Part shown: positions 11,282-23,615 of the stretch, piece after piece
How positions within the stretch are numbered: position 1 is the first letter of the stretch
Layout: each line of letters begins with the position of its first letter
Assembly: GCA_037447655.1 (NCBI GenBank)
Contig: JBBHKE010000125.1
Span: forward strand, 162,173 to 226,172
Length of the DNA: 64,000 nt
Source: Zygnema cylindricum
Taxonomy: Eukaryota > Streptophyta > Zygnematophyceae > Zygnematales > Zygnemataceae
Direction: 5' to 3'
Program-made: the position numbers and the translations under genes
Notes under the pieces: generated by a model
What the model was told of the DNA's origin: nothing
Seen by the model: only the letters and a program-made list of their open reading frames with translations
The model's database searches: none

Positions 11282-13614
11282 CGCCAAATTGCAATAGTTT
11301 CTAAGTTCTTCTAATGTTTCAGTATGACGGAAAGTCTACTTTTCGTACGGTGAGAATTTTCTCGTTGTAGGTCCAATTTTAGAGGAAAACGACGGTAAAA
11401 AAAACATTACTTCAATACATAGACAAACTTTGATTAGCGAAAAAGATGAGAGTGTTTTCTGGAGATTATTTTGGATTCTCCAAACTAATCGGCGTAAACC
11501 TTGATCGTTAGTTTTTCTGCTTTTCCAGATCCGCAACGCTAGCGCTTGACCCATCTAGTGCGTGGTTGTTGTCTTTGTTAGACGTGTGGAATCCGTCCAC
11601 TAGGGAAATTAAGATAATATCTACATTGAACGAGCGATGAGAACCTTACACCTCGCTAAGGCCATGTGCCTTCCGACATGGTGGATAGAGCCGTGAAACG
11701 CTTTCTTTGCCATCCACCGACCTGCATACAAGGGTTTTAGATTTTTTAATTTTAAAAAATTACAATAAAGTTGTTACGACGATATCATACGCATGTGGCA
11801 GTTGTTTTTAGGACGAGTTGCCATCAGCTCGTGGGCATAGCTCTCTCATACGTGTTATGTTTTATTAGTACCACATTCGCTAAAATTTTGATATAGATCA
11901 ACTTCAAAGTTATTGATCATCTTCAAAAAAAATTCAAACCGTGCAATCTGGTTTAAAATTTGTACTTGCGGACTATGTATTTGTACATCAACCTTTTTTA
12001 TGCCATTGTACGATCGAAATCTCCATTAAGTTGTTGTTTTTTTCAGCCTTTGGAAACTATAACTTCCTTTTCTAACAACTCTTTTTTCATCCTTTTTTTT
12101 TCGAAACATCTTTCAAACAACCTTCAAAGCTTCCATGTTCAATTTTGGTGGATTATCATCCACCTTGTAAGAAGGCGCACGGCCTCTGCGACGTGTAAAA
12201 TTTTCTTTAGTAGTCCGTCGTGTCTCTAATCTATATCATCTAAGTGAAGTCCGTCATGTCTCTAATCTATATCATTCAAGTGTAGTGATTCTACATAGTT
12301 TGCAATTGTCTACAACCCTCCTCGAGGAGAGTTGAGGACGTTAGCCACTGACAAAGTTTAATAGAGCACTTGCTTTGCGGATGAGGACCCAAAAAAAATC
12401 AACTAGTCAAATTGTGGGAAATTCTTGATTGATCTCTTGTAAGGATGTTTTTCAAAAAAAAAAAAAAAAAGGTACGGTATGGTATTTAAAAGGATTTTAT
12501 AAGCTACCTAATCTTCTGTTGGTAGAAACTCACTTCAAGTAAAGATTTTTTTCTGTCATTTTTAGCATGGTATGTAAAATGATCCTTTAAACTACCCCAC
12601 TTTTCATTGTTAGAAACTCACCGTACGTTAGGTTTTTTTCTTTCGTTCTCCCCAAAAAATGATCGTTGAACCTAGAAAATATTATGCTCTACAAAGAAAA
12701 TGAAGTAATCTAAGAGTATGCCCACATCCGCCTCAGGTTTTTTTTTGTGTATTTCTCAAAACACTTGCACTGAGAATTAGTTGGCCTTACAAAAAAAGAA
12801 ATGAAATCGAAAACAAAAATTTTTTGGGATAGAATACATGGTCTCATCCGGAACTCCCTCATCCAAGTCCGAGTCATCATCGACGAATAGTTTCCCCTTC
12901 TTTATTTGTTCATCGCTCCCCACATTATCATCTCCATCCATATCATCATCACCCGGATCCGGATCACCTCGGGCCAATTGCGTGAGCTTCAGATAAATCT
13001 CCACAAAACGCTTGTCCATATAGCGCAAAAGATTGTTGAATAGGTTGCGGATTGACCGAAAGGATTAAAGGGAAAATCCTCTTCGAATCCGGGTCCTAAT
13101 AAACTGAAAAAAAAAATCTCTATTTTAGGAGGCTTCTTGGGAGATGGGAGTTCATCCCAAGAACCAATGGAAAGGGCAGCCAATGGGAGAGGAGTATAAG
13201 GGGTAGGCTACCGCTTGTTTTCCCCCCCCGTTGCCGCCACACTCGCCACTTCTACGCAACAATTGGAGCACTAATCATGCTCTGGTAACAATTGATTGAA
13301 CCAATATAAAAGAAAACACTCATGGCAGCGGAATCATACACATTGCAAAGACCAAATGATTTCAGCCAAAGTCATACATTCAACTGAATCTTTACAACGT
13401 TAAATTAGGGATGCATTTCACTCACTCTATCACTCCATTTATCCCATTACTTCCAATGAAGAACTAATCCATTGCAGAAGCAAACCAAAAAACCACACTG
13501 AAGTAAGCACTCATCAAAATGATCAAATACACGTCTAAGTGTGCCTGCCATAGCTTCAACAACCTAAGCTACCATGCCCTTCCAAGCGAAGCGCAACGAA
13601 TCGGTTGTACAACA
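11282..13614. other. Spacer with MITE-like fragments and short duplications
   Basis: The part from 11330 to 11740 resembles the interior of the inverted-repeat element end at 54628-54990 (CTGGAGATT...GGATTCTCCAAAC and GGCCATGTGCCTTC), so it is probably a degraded copy. A 36-bp unit is tandemly duplicated at 12212-12247 and 12248-12283. An imperfect duplication of about 85 bp lies at 12485-12650. The rest is A/T-rich. Confidence 0.45.
12777..13028 (-). other. Acidic-tailed open frame of unknown origin
   Basis: An 83-codon frame encodes MDKRFVEIYLKLTQLARG followed by an Asp-rich stretch (DPDPGDDDMDGDD). Charge and composition are less biased than random frames nearby, and the layout resembles an acidic transposase C-terminus, but I cannot match it to a family. 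Upstream on the minus strand (to 13183) another short frame is not continuous with it. It may be a pseudogene remnant. Confidence 0.2.
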
Positions 13615-14822
13615 TGTTAGGATTGCAATGTATGAATTAATGTCGATTGTAGGGATGTTGGTTCGTAATTAGTGTGATTCAATTTGGTCGCGCGTCACGA
13701 CGCGCATTTCATTTTGTTTTGTTTAGTTTCATTTGTACTTTTTGCGTGTAAGTTTAACTAAGGGAATTGATCATGACAATGACTGTTTTGGTTGCGCACA
13801 GTCACTTACGTCACTTTGTCAAAAATTGTACGTTTCAAGTACATACTGGTACAAATAAAATACCGTTGAGTACAAGTTTGACGGTCAATCGGTTGGACAA
13901 CATTGACTTTCAAAATATTGTTTCAACCGCTTAAAATTTTGTCGCGCTTGCGGACGTTGACCGTCATAATAAAATTAGCAATTTACACGGTCGGTGAACG
14001 TTTACAGTAACAAAACTGCGGCAACCACATGTAAATAAAAGTGTTGCAGACAGTCACTTTTTGTCTTTACGTAAGCTCCACTGTGAGAGCACTTAGCCGC
14101 AAAATTTAAATTTAATCGTCCAAGCGTTACATTGAACTTAGACGCAAAGTGAACGAAACCTCTTTAAACTAAACTGAACTACTGTAAGTTTTGTACGGAA
14201 ATATTAAAACGCAAAAACCAAAATTTTGTTGTCAATGTAAGAATGTTGATTCGTAAATAGTGTGGCTTGATTTCGTCGCTCGTGACGACGCGCATTTTTT
14301 TCATTTAACTTCAATTGATATTTTTACGCCGGTTTGTTTTATTATAGTGTACAAAGTTGATTTCATTTCGTGTGTTTTAATATTTCCGTACAAGACTTAT
14401 TCTACTTTAGTTTAAAGAGGTTCCGTTTCACTTTGCGTCTAAGTTCAATGTAACGCTTAGACGATTAAATTTCAATTTTGCGGCTAAGTGCTCGCACAGT
14501 GGAGCTCACGTAAAGACAAAAAGTGATTGTTTGCAACACTTTTATTTACATGTGTTTGCCAAAATTTTGTTACCGTAAACGTTCGCCGGCCGTGTGAATT
14601 ACTTATTTTATTATGACGGTCGACGTCCGCAAGCGCGGCAAAATTTTCAGTTGTTGAAACAATATTTTGAAAGTCAAAGATGTCCAACCGATTGACCGTC
14701 AAACTTGTACTCAACAGTACTTTAATTGTACCAATATGTAATTCAAACGTACAATTTTTGACAAAGTGATGTAAGTGACTGTGCGCAACCAAAACAGTCC
14801 CTGCTATGATCAATTCCCTTAA
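13615..14822. repeat. LTR-like sequence containing a large foldback
   Basis: It opens TGTTAGG like the copia LTRs here. A block around TTCGTAATTAGTGTG...GACGCGCATTT (13655-13710) recurs in direct orientation at 14235-14300. Arms at about 13759-14211 and 14372-14822 are imperfect reverse complements of about 450 bp each, separated by about 160 bp. Matching landmarks are TAAGGGAATTGATC at the outer left end against GATCAATTCCCTTA at the outer right. The structure looks like two LTR-type copies, one partly inverted. The 109-codon minus frame at 14484-14813 lies in an arm and is not supported as a gene. Confidence 0.8.
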
Positions 14823-15092
14823 TTAATTAACTTTGTCTACACTGTTTGTTTCATTTCACTTCATACGCATTAAGTTTTCCATACAGGACTTCCAGTTGTT
14901 TCGCTTCGAGTAGTTACGATTTGCGTCGTTCCTTCATTTCGTCTTAGTTCAGTGGGACGTTTCGACATGATTGAGATACCATAATGAATAATTATCAATG
15001 TGTGAGCAATGTAGAATAAATGTATGATAAATGACTATATAAAATGAGTTTGTTTTGCTGAGCATGCATCTTGTCTCTTTCTTGGGATTATG

Positions 15093-15585
15093 ATAGCCTA
15101 TTCCCACCGGAGCATTTGTAACTTTTTGCCCATTCCGATGATTTTCCGAAAACTCAGCGGAAAATGGGTGTCGTTCACACCAAAATTCTGGCACGTAACT
15201 CCTATCGAAGGTGTCCTATGACACGTCACACGCTTTGACGTCATCAGACAAAAGCGCGAAAACAAATCTGTTTTTTGTCAAAATTACTATGTTTGAAGGA
15301 CGACGACGGTGGCTCAAAGTCATGCAGATTTTTCTCGCGAAAACAACGAAATAGCCGTTCGGATGTTGTTTTTGCTACGTCGGCTTTTCGGGTTACCGTT
15401 GGCCTGTTTCACATAAAGACGCAACTTTTACCCTACTTCTATATCCGGCAATATTTTGAGGAAGTTCATTTGTACGGTTTTCTGAGAACTTCCGAAATCT
15501 ACAAAGTCGGTGCTCGGAAAGCCGTACATTATTCGAACTTCCGTCTGTTGCGGAAGTGAATTTTTTTCCGGTGGGAACAGGCTGT
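15093..15585. mobile_element. Candidate MITE with 18-bp terminal inverted repeats
   Basis: ATAGCCTATTCCCACCGG at 15093-15110 is matched by its reverse complement with two mismatches at 15568-15585. Short ACTTCCG/CGGAAG hairpins occur inside. I could not find a convincing target duplication, so the class is open. The 94-codon plus frame inside (15275-15559) has no recognisable family. Confidence 0.35.
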
Positions 15586-16537
15586 GAGTCTTCAATGTGT
15601 TTGTATTGTTTGAATCATTTTGCAATTGTGAACGCGTAAAAGGACATCGAACCAAACAAAGGTAATGAGACGTCAACACAAATCGCGAAACCATGCTCTA
15701 GAAATCGTATCGAGCAGCGCTAACCGAAACATCTTCGAAATCCGCGGACGCCCGATTCTCAAAGTGAATCCAACACTCTTCCCCTCACAATTTTACTCTC
15801 CATGAACGGTCTTTCTGTACTCCTACCGTCGATTCCTAACTAAACCGGTACCTAACTTGAATGTCATTAGGTTTCTCCTCACAGGTAGGCAACACATCTA
15901 ATAACTTCGTTTTGCACTGCCTCTTTCGTTTTCCTTAATTAAAATTCTGGCAAAACAACTTCTAATTCCTCAGTCTTTTCCTCCTTCCTGTTTTCCTCTC
16001 CTCCTTCCTATTTTCCCTCTCTTCATTCCTGTCTTTCTTCTCTCTTTCATCTACTTTACACTGGTCTTAATAGACTGCCAGCTGTCACAACAACCTGCCA
16101 CTTCATATGCACTCTCTTTTCACAACTCTGGGACTCATATTTGCAACTTCTATTTTCCACTCCCTCACATGGGTACCCCTTATACTCATCCTTTTCTTCT
16201 TTCTTTACCCTTTTGAGACGGGCTATCCACACAACCCATCACTGCAATAACTTGTTTCGGATGTTTTGATCCAATCCATTTGTGCACTATTTAAAGCGAA
16301 AGAAATAAATACTTGGCAATAAATATGAATCAATTATAATGGGCAACATTATTTTTCCCCGTTCTCCACAGCTCCTAAGGGATGCATCACTGCATCTCAC
16401 GATTCACAACTCACAAACTTTCAAAAACTGATTACATTTATTCATCATTTTTGATGATCTAAGACACAAAATGCATAGAGATACTCAGACGCCCAATCTC
16501 AAGATGCAGCTGAACCAATTTGTAAAGCATACCAAAC

Positions 16538-16541
<4 letters not shown>
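15586..16541. other. Spacer downstream of the expansin gene
   Basis: CT-rich from about 15960 to 16060, otherwise A/T-rich. Its right part (16380-16540) should hold the last exon and 3' end of the minus-strand expansin gene. An AATAAA-like signal reads on the minus strand near 16440. I could not assign the terminal exon. Confidence 0.4.

Positions 16542-16542
<1 letters not shown>

Positions 16543-16596
<54 letters not shown>
16543..16596 (+). repeat. (GA)n microsatellite
   Basis: A pure GA run of 27 units. It begins four bases beyond the donor site of the last recognised expansin exon, inside the following intron. Confidence 0.95.
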
Positions 16597-16598
<2 letters not shown>

Positions 16599-16601
16599 CA
16601 C

Positions 16602-19197
16602 TTGTTATCATATTGACCAGTTTGATATAAATGGGGCCACGAATTGGTTCCCTTGCATAAAATTCATAATATGCACCGCCCCTATCATGTATCATCGGAT
16701 AAAAATCGCTATATCCAGCCTGTTTAGAAGAAAAGGAAAACGATATAATCGTTAAAATTCAGACATGAAACTAAAAATAAAACCCGAAATCCCAAAAATC
16801 TAAAAACATAAGAGTTCCGACCTGCCTTTTAAAAATAAATTACCATCTCTAAAGGGCAAAATAATTAAGAACGCCGATATCACTTAAACTTAATTCAAAT
16901 ATTATTCATACAAATATTTTTAGTTTAAAAACACTTAAGAGGACTTTAATCATCAAAAGTCGGGTACTGAAGGCCCAATTATATCAAAATTCAAGAAATA
17001 CATATAGAATCATTTGTTGGAATCTTAGTTTAGAAATATAAATTCTTACCTCTTTCATAAATTCAAAATTTGTTTAAGGTTTGTTAAAGTATTGGTTTAG
17101 GACTCTAGATTTATTACCGGTTTAAAGTAAACGTTGGTAACAGTTCCCGGACCGCCAACATTTCGGATAAGAAGACTTTTCCACCAATCATTTGATTCGG
17201 GTTTGAAAGAAAAAGCGATTTTCTTTTTCTTATATACACATGGAGTCCTGCCCAGAAAAAAAATAAAAAAAGAGAAAAACAAAGAGAAAACAAAAATGGT
17301 GTCATTTTAGGGCTCAACACCTTTTTTAATACGTGAAAAAATTACATTTAGCCCAAGGTTTCCATCCGAGAAAAAACAAAAACAAAAAGTTAACAAGTAA
17401 AGAAACATACGGGGAAAAAATTAACAAATTAAGGACAAAAAACCAAGAAAAAATAAGAAAAAACTCGGTAAGTTTTCCATTTCAGCTCAATTTGCATTCA
17501 GCTTTCGTCCAACATTGAACCCAATTTTTAGTTCAAGTTCAAGCTCAATAAAAAGAAAAGTGTACCAATTAATATCAATTAAAATCAATTAAATCAATAA
17601 AATCGATGAAATCATTAAATCAATTAGAAATTACTCAAATTCAATTACATTCAAGGTGAATTTGTGAATTCTAGCTCATTTAAAGTTCATTTATGAACGA
17701 ATTTCAAGTCCCATCTTGGGATTCAAAATTATTTCCTCATCATGTCAGTCATTAATATGTCATCCATTATTTCTTCCATTTCTTCCTTTGATTCATTACT
17801 TAATTCATTAGTCAGTGGGTAGTTGACTAACTTATTATCTAACTTATAAACTAACTCATGACCTAACCCATTAATTTTCTCATCAGCTAACTCATTAATT
17901 GAGGGAGAGGGAGAGGGAGAGGGAGAGGGGGAGTGAGAGGGGGAGTGAGAGGGGGAGTGAGAGGGAGAGAGGAGGGAGAGGGAGAGGGAGGGGGAGGGGG
18001 AGAAAGAGAGGCATTAATTACTTGATTTGTTTCATTCATTCTTGATCCATTCATTTGTTACCTTTTGAAAATAAGTTGATCCATATAACCCGCATTAGGA
18101 AGAACGTTTTCTTGTCCTTTTCTAGCCATGGCTCCAAAAGCTTCCCAGGTCATATCAAAATGGGCCTTTCCGGGTCCACACCAATTAGGGTCTCCTCCTC
18201 CGGGGCACACGTCAGTCACCGTGATCGTGAAAATCAATCAGATCAGGATCCGTCGAGGATTTCAGATCTTTTTTTGTTTTTTTTACCTTATAGCACGCCC
18301 CACATCCCTCTCCTCCCATCCAGAGGGCCTCACTGACAGCTGTCGACATCCTTCTCTGCGCCAATATGTTCAGATTGCCGTATCCACAGGCGCCACCTGG
18401 CATCAATAAAGGATTACACGTGACAAATGTCAGATCGGCCATACGGAATGCATTGGTGCCCACGTGGCAGTCGCATCTATGATGCGAATTTTCCGCGATT
18501 TGTCGAAATTTTCATCCACATGGGAAAATTCGGATGTCAAAATCTTAAATGTCAGATTTGGCATTGTTTGTTGATTTTTTTTTTTTTTTTGGGTGCTCTC
18601 AGTCTGTTTCTTTTATTTTATTTTCAATTTTTAAGTAAAATTGAAGAAATTTTCGAAATATTTTTTGATTTTTCACTCTTTTTTTATCTTTCCCAAATTT
18701 TTTTTTTTTTTTTTCTTGGCAATTGGTGACATCTTATCAAACATCCTAAGTGATAAAACACTAAATAATGTATCCGATTTCTTATATTATTTAAGAGCGA
18801 TTAATCTATTTGGATTTCCATCAACGTTCGCAAATGTGAAGAAAATCTTAATTTTCAAGTTCATCTACCAATGTCACAAATTTTAGCGGTAAATGTCTAA
18901 TGTCTACCAATGTCACACATTATGCAACTAGATTGTCAATCGTTTACCAATGTCACACTTTTTACAGCTAAATGTCAAAACTGTCTACCAAATCTAGCGT
19001 CAAATTCGTCTACCCATGTCACACTTTTGAAGGCTCAAATTCTCACCGTCAGGATTTCCCTCTCCTGGTCTCCCCGGGTACCACGTGGCAGTCGCATTCC
19101 TCCACTTCGTATCATAAATTGGAGCAGATTCGACACGTGGCAATAGGAGAAGCATTACGAGAGGCCACATGGCGATGAGAGAGAGAGAGTGCTCCAT
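16602..19197 (-). CDS. Expansin, five exons recognised, one frame break
   Basis: Expansins are secreted proteins that loosen cell walls without hydrolysis. Exons read on minus: 19197-19047 (signal peptide MEHSLSLIAMWPLVMLLLL, then ATATWYPGRPGEG), 18396-18287 (GGACGYGN...EGCGACYK), a block ending at 18062 (FTITVTDVCPGG...WCGPGKAHFDM), 17247-17118 (PCVYKKKKIAF...RNVGGPG) and 16719-16602 (YPMIHDRGGAYYEF). All boundaries used are GT-AG and phases agree: exon 1 gives G and exon 2 GT to form the Gly of the GGACGYG motif. The N-terminal barrel with its HFD motif and the C-terminal binding domain are both present. Between CYK and FTITVTDVC the frame shifts by one base, with no usable acceptor between; this is either a mutation or a sequence error. 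The last exon is not identified. The ATG at 19197 is preferred because it starts the signal peptide. Confidence 0.85.
18863..19030 (+). repeat. Degenerate 35-42 bp tandem repeat in expansin intron 1
   Basis: About five copies of a unit containing CTACC(A)ATGTCACACTTTT and AAATGTCAAA lie head to tail within the first intron. The last copy runs up to the exon 1 donor. Confidence 0.75.
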
Positions 19198-19248
19198 GCC
19201 TTGTCGAAACACACGAAAATATGTTTCACTTTTGTAACTATTTAGCAA

Positions 19249-19263
19249 GTTTTATACTATATA
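19249..19263 (-). promoter_or_regulatory. TATA box of the expansin gene
   Basis: TATATAGTATAAAA reads on the minus strand 52-66 bases upstream of the chosen ATG. This leaves room for a leader of about 25-35 bases and argues against the in-frame upstream ATG at 19248. Confidence 0.5.
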
Positions 19264-20447
19264 TTTTTTTTTTTTCACTATGGTACTTTGAATTTTCGGA
19301 AGCTTTCGGGATTGGTCGCCAGATCAGCCGTGTCGTTTTCGGGGGAGACCTGGGAAGGTTTTATAGCCGATTTGCAAAGTTCCGTACAGTACTTTACTGA
19401 ATCTGGCGGGACCAATCACGCTTCGCCGATTGTCGACCGCATTCGAGGCACCGACATAAAGCACTATTGGCAGGACTGCAAATAATTATTTGCCAAATTG
19501 ACTTTTTACCGTACGTTTCGTACATATTTTGTACTGTAGTGTTTCGCATCGATACCCTATATCGTAGCATCGAAAACTTCAAATGTGATAATCAACATGA
19601 TACCGATATCGCGATGCCTTACAATAATCGACCGGAATTGTTTTTTTATTAAGGTAATTTAGATGTATGAAATGTACCAGAATTGAATACAGAGAATTAC
19701 GAAAGAAAAGTATTGTACGAAGCTGCGTGTCCCAATTGCTGATACACGATATAGTTATGAATACAGTGCGATTATTGATCGTCTAGGATATCGTGTCGAT
19801 ATAATGGCAATCGAAAACCTAACAAAAGTGAATATCGATTTGGTTGTACCCTTTCGATATTCAGCATAATTATTCTGCACTCAAGCTGTACGGACAACAA
19901 AAACCGGTGGCGGTTTCAAGACTTGCGGTCGACTGCGGCCACACAAAATCCACGCGCGAGCTACAGTAGGTTCAGTCTGTCGTTATAGGTGGTGGACAAA
20001 ACGACAAAGTATGAAACGTCACTTGAAACGTGCGAAAAAACGCTATCAGCGGTTCTCCCGTACAATACACGCATTTTATGGTTGTAAGAATCGCACCGTT
20101 TCCGGTTGTTTACGCACGTTGAACCGTGGTACAAGAATATACTGCCACGTGGAATGTCCGTAAATGTCCGCGCTCGAGAATACGATACAGTACAGTAGAC
20201 TCGGAAGCATGTCACGCATTGGGAGAAACGACAAAGCCAGAGAGTACAAGCTTAATGCCACGTGGAATGTCGGTCCCCAAAAAACTTGAGATCTCCTCAG
20301 AAAACGACATAGCTCTTTCGTCAGCAAATTCAATGAAGTTACAAAATAATTAAGGTACGGCCCCGTGTAACTGTAACTTGGCGAGCTTATTTTGTATTCT
20401 AGCGAAGATTCTTCTTACACTGTTTTGAATGTGTAACAGTATATTTG
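19264..20447. other. Spacer upstream of the expansin gene
   Basis: No gene recognised. CACGTGG-type motifs occur at about 20146 and 20255, each within a repeated CCACGTGGAATGTC context. Short CGATATCG-type motifs are frequent at 19560-19870. The open frames are short and unsupported. Confidence 0.4.
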
Positions 20448-21052
20448 TTAGGGTGTGTCTCCATGTGCCAAATTAAGAGTTTTTTTCTGTCGTTTTACTC
20501 TAAAAATTTAACGTCGTACCGCTTAAGTTTCAACCGTACAAAATAATAGAAGAAATGATACGTACATTTTGCGTCATCTTCGAACTGACAATGTACTATA
20601 TGTTGTCGTCTTGTGTTTTCGACCCACGGCCACGACAATAAACGTCATCTTCAACCTTTACTTTAAATCTCATCGGCGATGTGTTTTTAAACAAATTATT
20701 TTCGCTACACAAATAGTAACAAACATTCCCACGTGTTGAAAATTTTCAAAAATTGAAAACGAATTCAAACGACGACGAAAAGTACACGATTCGCTGTGTT
20801 TTGTCCTCCGTTTGCGTCAATCAAAATGACGCAGTTTGTTTTGTTTTGTCGGGTTTCGTGCAGTACAGTTCTGTTTTATTCATTTCAGGGGTCTCAAGAT
20901 TCCGATGCCATTTCACGAAAACGTGAGAAATCTCTAAGGCCGCCACGTCAACTCGCACGTGCCACCTGTCTCACGCAGCCTCACATTCTCTCCTTCAAAC
21001 TTCACTATTCCTCATCCTGTCACGAGGTGGCGGCTCTATAGTGACCGGCTAG

Positions 21053-22996
21053 AAGCTGGAGAAAACAGAATTTGAAATTGGTGATCTTAATGACATTGAG
21101 GGTTCGGATTCGGAAATTGAGCCGGAATCCACATCCAATGTTAAGTGGGGGAAAGGTAAAATTAAGGAGAATGTAAATTTTGGTAACATTGGTGGGGATT
21201 GGAGAAGCGAAAATTCCCGAATGTCTTCGGACACGAGGAAATCTTCGTCTTCTAAATCGAGTGGTCCAAATGTCATTGAGGAGGAATCGGCAAAGGAGGA
21301 GAAAGAATTTGAGCCGAGGAGGAGTATGCGAGAAAATAGGGGAAAGAAACCGGCTCGTCTTTCTTTTGATGGTAAGGGGAATGTGGAAAATTCATATTAT
21401 TTTATTTCGGCGGAGAGGGAGGATGATTTTCTTTTATAGCAATCATTATGTGAAAATAAGCCGGGCGATCCGCAATCGTATGTGGAAGCACGAAAATCAT
21501 GCGATTGGGAGAAGCATTGGAAACCGGCGTGGGAGCGAGAACTTCAATCTATTATCGACAATCGTACGTTTGAGGAGGTAAGCCTACCGGAGGGTAAAAA
21601 GGCTATTGATGCGAAGTGGATTTTTAAAACCAAAACTGGTGCATCGGGGGAAGTAGTAAAACATAAGGCTCGGCTAGTTTGCAAGGGCTTTCAACAAAGG
21701 GAGGGGATAGATTATACGGAGACATATGCACCGGTTGTTAAGTTTGATTCTTTGAGGATGATTATTGCTATTGCCGCTGCCGGCAAAAAGCACATTCACC
21801 AAATGGACGTAGAGACGGCGTTCTTGAATGGTGACTTAGAGGAGGAGGTTTATATGAAAGTTCCGGAGGGAGTAGTGTCGAAGGAGGGGAAGGTATGGCG
21901 GCTGCGAAAGTCCTTGTACGGACTAAAACAGGCACCGCGGACTTGGTATTTACGATTACACAAGGTCCTTACCGAATTTGGATTCGTCCGAACAGTTTCA
22001 GACTCTGGAGTTTACGTGAAAGGTGAGGGGGAAGATCAAATTATATTTTCTGTCTACGTGGATGATTTCTTGATGATATGTGACAAGTTGACGCGAATCG
22101 CAGAATTGAAGGAGTACCTAAGTCTACATTTTAAAGTCACAGATTTGGGAGAAGTACGATACATTCTTGGAGTGGAATTTTTGAGGTACGATAATGGGGA
22201 TATTAAATTGTCGCAAGCGCAATATTGTAAAGAAGTACTAACAAAATTTGCTATGTTGGATTCTAAGCCGGTTTTGACACCACTAGATTCCAAACTACAA
22301 TATCGCAAACTTGAGGAGGAGGAAACTGTCCACGTGCCCTATCGTGAGGCCGTTGGAAGTTTAATGTATTTAAGTGTGGCCACGCGACCGGATATTTCAG
22401 CCGCAGTTTCTGTCGTGAGCCGATTTTGTCAGGCTCCTAAAAAGATTCATTGGGAGGCCGTGAAGAGGATATTTCGTTACCTTGCGGGTACAATCGAGAT
22501 TGGTTTATTGTTCCGATCTGTACGGACATCTTTGGAGTGCGTGGGATATTGTGACGCAGATTGGGGTGGAGATTTTGACACAGGAAAATCAACGTCTGGA
22601 TATGCTTTTGTTTTTGGCGGCGCGTCAGTTTCTTGGAGTTCACGACTCCAACCAACTGTTGCTTTAAGTTCAACCGAAGCAGAATACATGGCGGCGTGTC
22701 ACACATCTAAGGCGTCGATTTGGATCAAGGAACTACTTGGCGAATTGGGGATTTCAATAGGTTGTATGAAAATATTTTCTGACAGTATGAGTTCGATGGC
22801 ATTGGTGAAGAATCCTGTCTTTCACAAGAGGACAAAACATATTAGGATTCAGTGGCATTTCGTACGCGATTTGGTCACGGTAAAGGAAATTGAATTTTTA
22901 TATGTTTCGACGTTGGAGGAAGCAGCGGATATGTTGACAAAAGCCGCGGCCCATGATGTACTTTTGAGGGGGAGACCTAAATTAGGTTTGATGTGA
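21053..22996 (+). pseudogene. Ty1/copia reverse transcriptase-RNase H, one nonsense codon
   Basis: The frame opens after a TAG at 21050 and encodes the hinge between integrase and reverse transcriptase (EPRRSMRENRGKKPARL). After a single in-frame TAG at 21437-21439 it continues as an uninterrupted 504-codon frame from 21482. That frame has DAKWIFKTKTG, KARLVCKGFQQREGIDY, QMDVETAFLNG, the catalytic YVDD (residues 192-195) and RNase H motifs YCDADW, ALSSTEAEYMA and FSDSMS. The 3' end is intact with polypurine tract AGAGGGGGA at 23011. Gag, protease and most of integrase are missing on the 5' side. The reverse transcriptase could fold if expressed, but the element cannot move alone. Confidence 0.93.
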
Positions 22997-23020
22997 TGAT
23001 TACAAGTTTGAGAGGGGGAT

Positions 23021-23615
23021 TGTTAAGTCAAAATTTGTAATCGGCCGTCGCGGCCTGTCGCGCGGCCGACTATTCTGTCTTTTTCAGTCAAAGTTGTAGT
23101 CGGCCGTCGCGGTCTGTCGCGCGGCTGGCTAATTTGTCGTTACGTTAAGTTAGTGTGATTAATTTGTCATTACGCTAAGTTAGTGGTCACGAGTGGTTTT
23201 ATTTAGTCGTGTAGTGGATTGTAGTTTTCTTGGATTCTTGGAGATTCAGTTTGACTATGACCAGGTTATGTTTCGTTTGGTGTGTACGGTTAGTATGTAT
23301 GTTTTGTCTTTAGTTAGTTTTGGTCGTACGTGTGAGTTGTGCCGGCAGTTCTTTGAGTTTCGCTGTTGACACGTATTGACTTGTACGCACTTAGTGCGCA
23401 CTATATGATTTGGGTTGATTTGTAGTTTGAAGTAGTGACGTCACAGTAACTGTACTATATACTGCAGATTAGAGGGAGTAGGAAGTTAATCTTTTATGGG
23501 AGAAAATGTCTATGAAATATATTGGCTTTTGTGGACAGTTCGTTCTTATCTGTATGTTTTATTTTTGCTTCCGCTGTAGTCTTGCACTCTGATTTTTTGT
23601 GTAAGATCCTTTTCA
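23021..23615 (+). repeat. 3' LTR of the copia fragment
   Basis: It starts TGTTAAG right after the polypurine tract. A TATATAC near 23458 is a possible TATA box. The end is placed at TTTTCA by alignment with the LTR at 1722-2150 and is approximate. Confidence 0.7.

Noticed and set aside
14484-14813. 109-codon minus-strand frame
   Set aside because: It lies wholly in one arm of the foldback, the homologous arm is not open, and no family is recognisable.
21053-22996. Functional autonomous retrotransposon
   Set aside because: No 5' LTR, gag, protease or integrase core is present, and a TAG interrupts the hinge.
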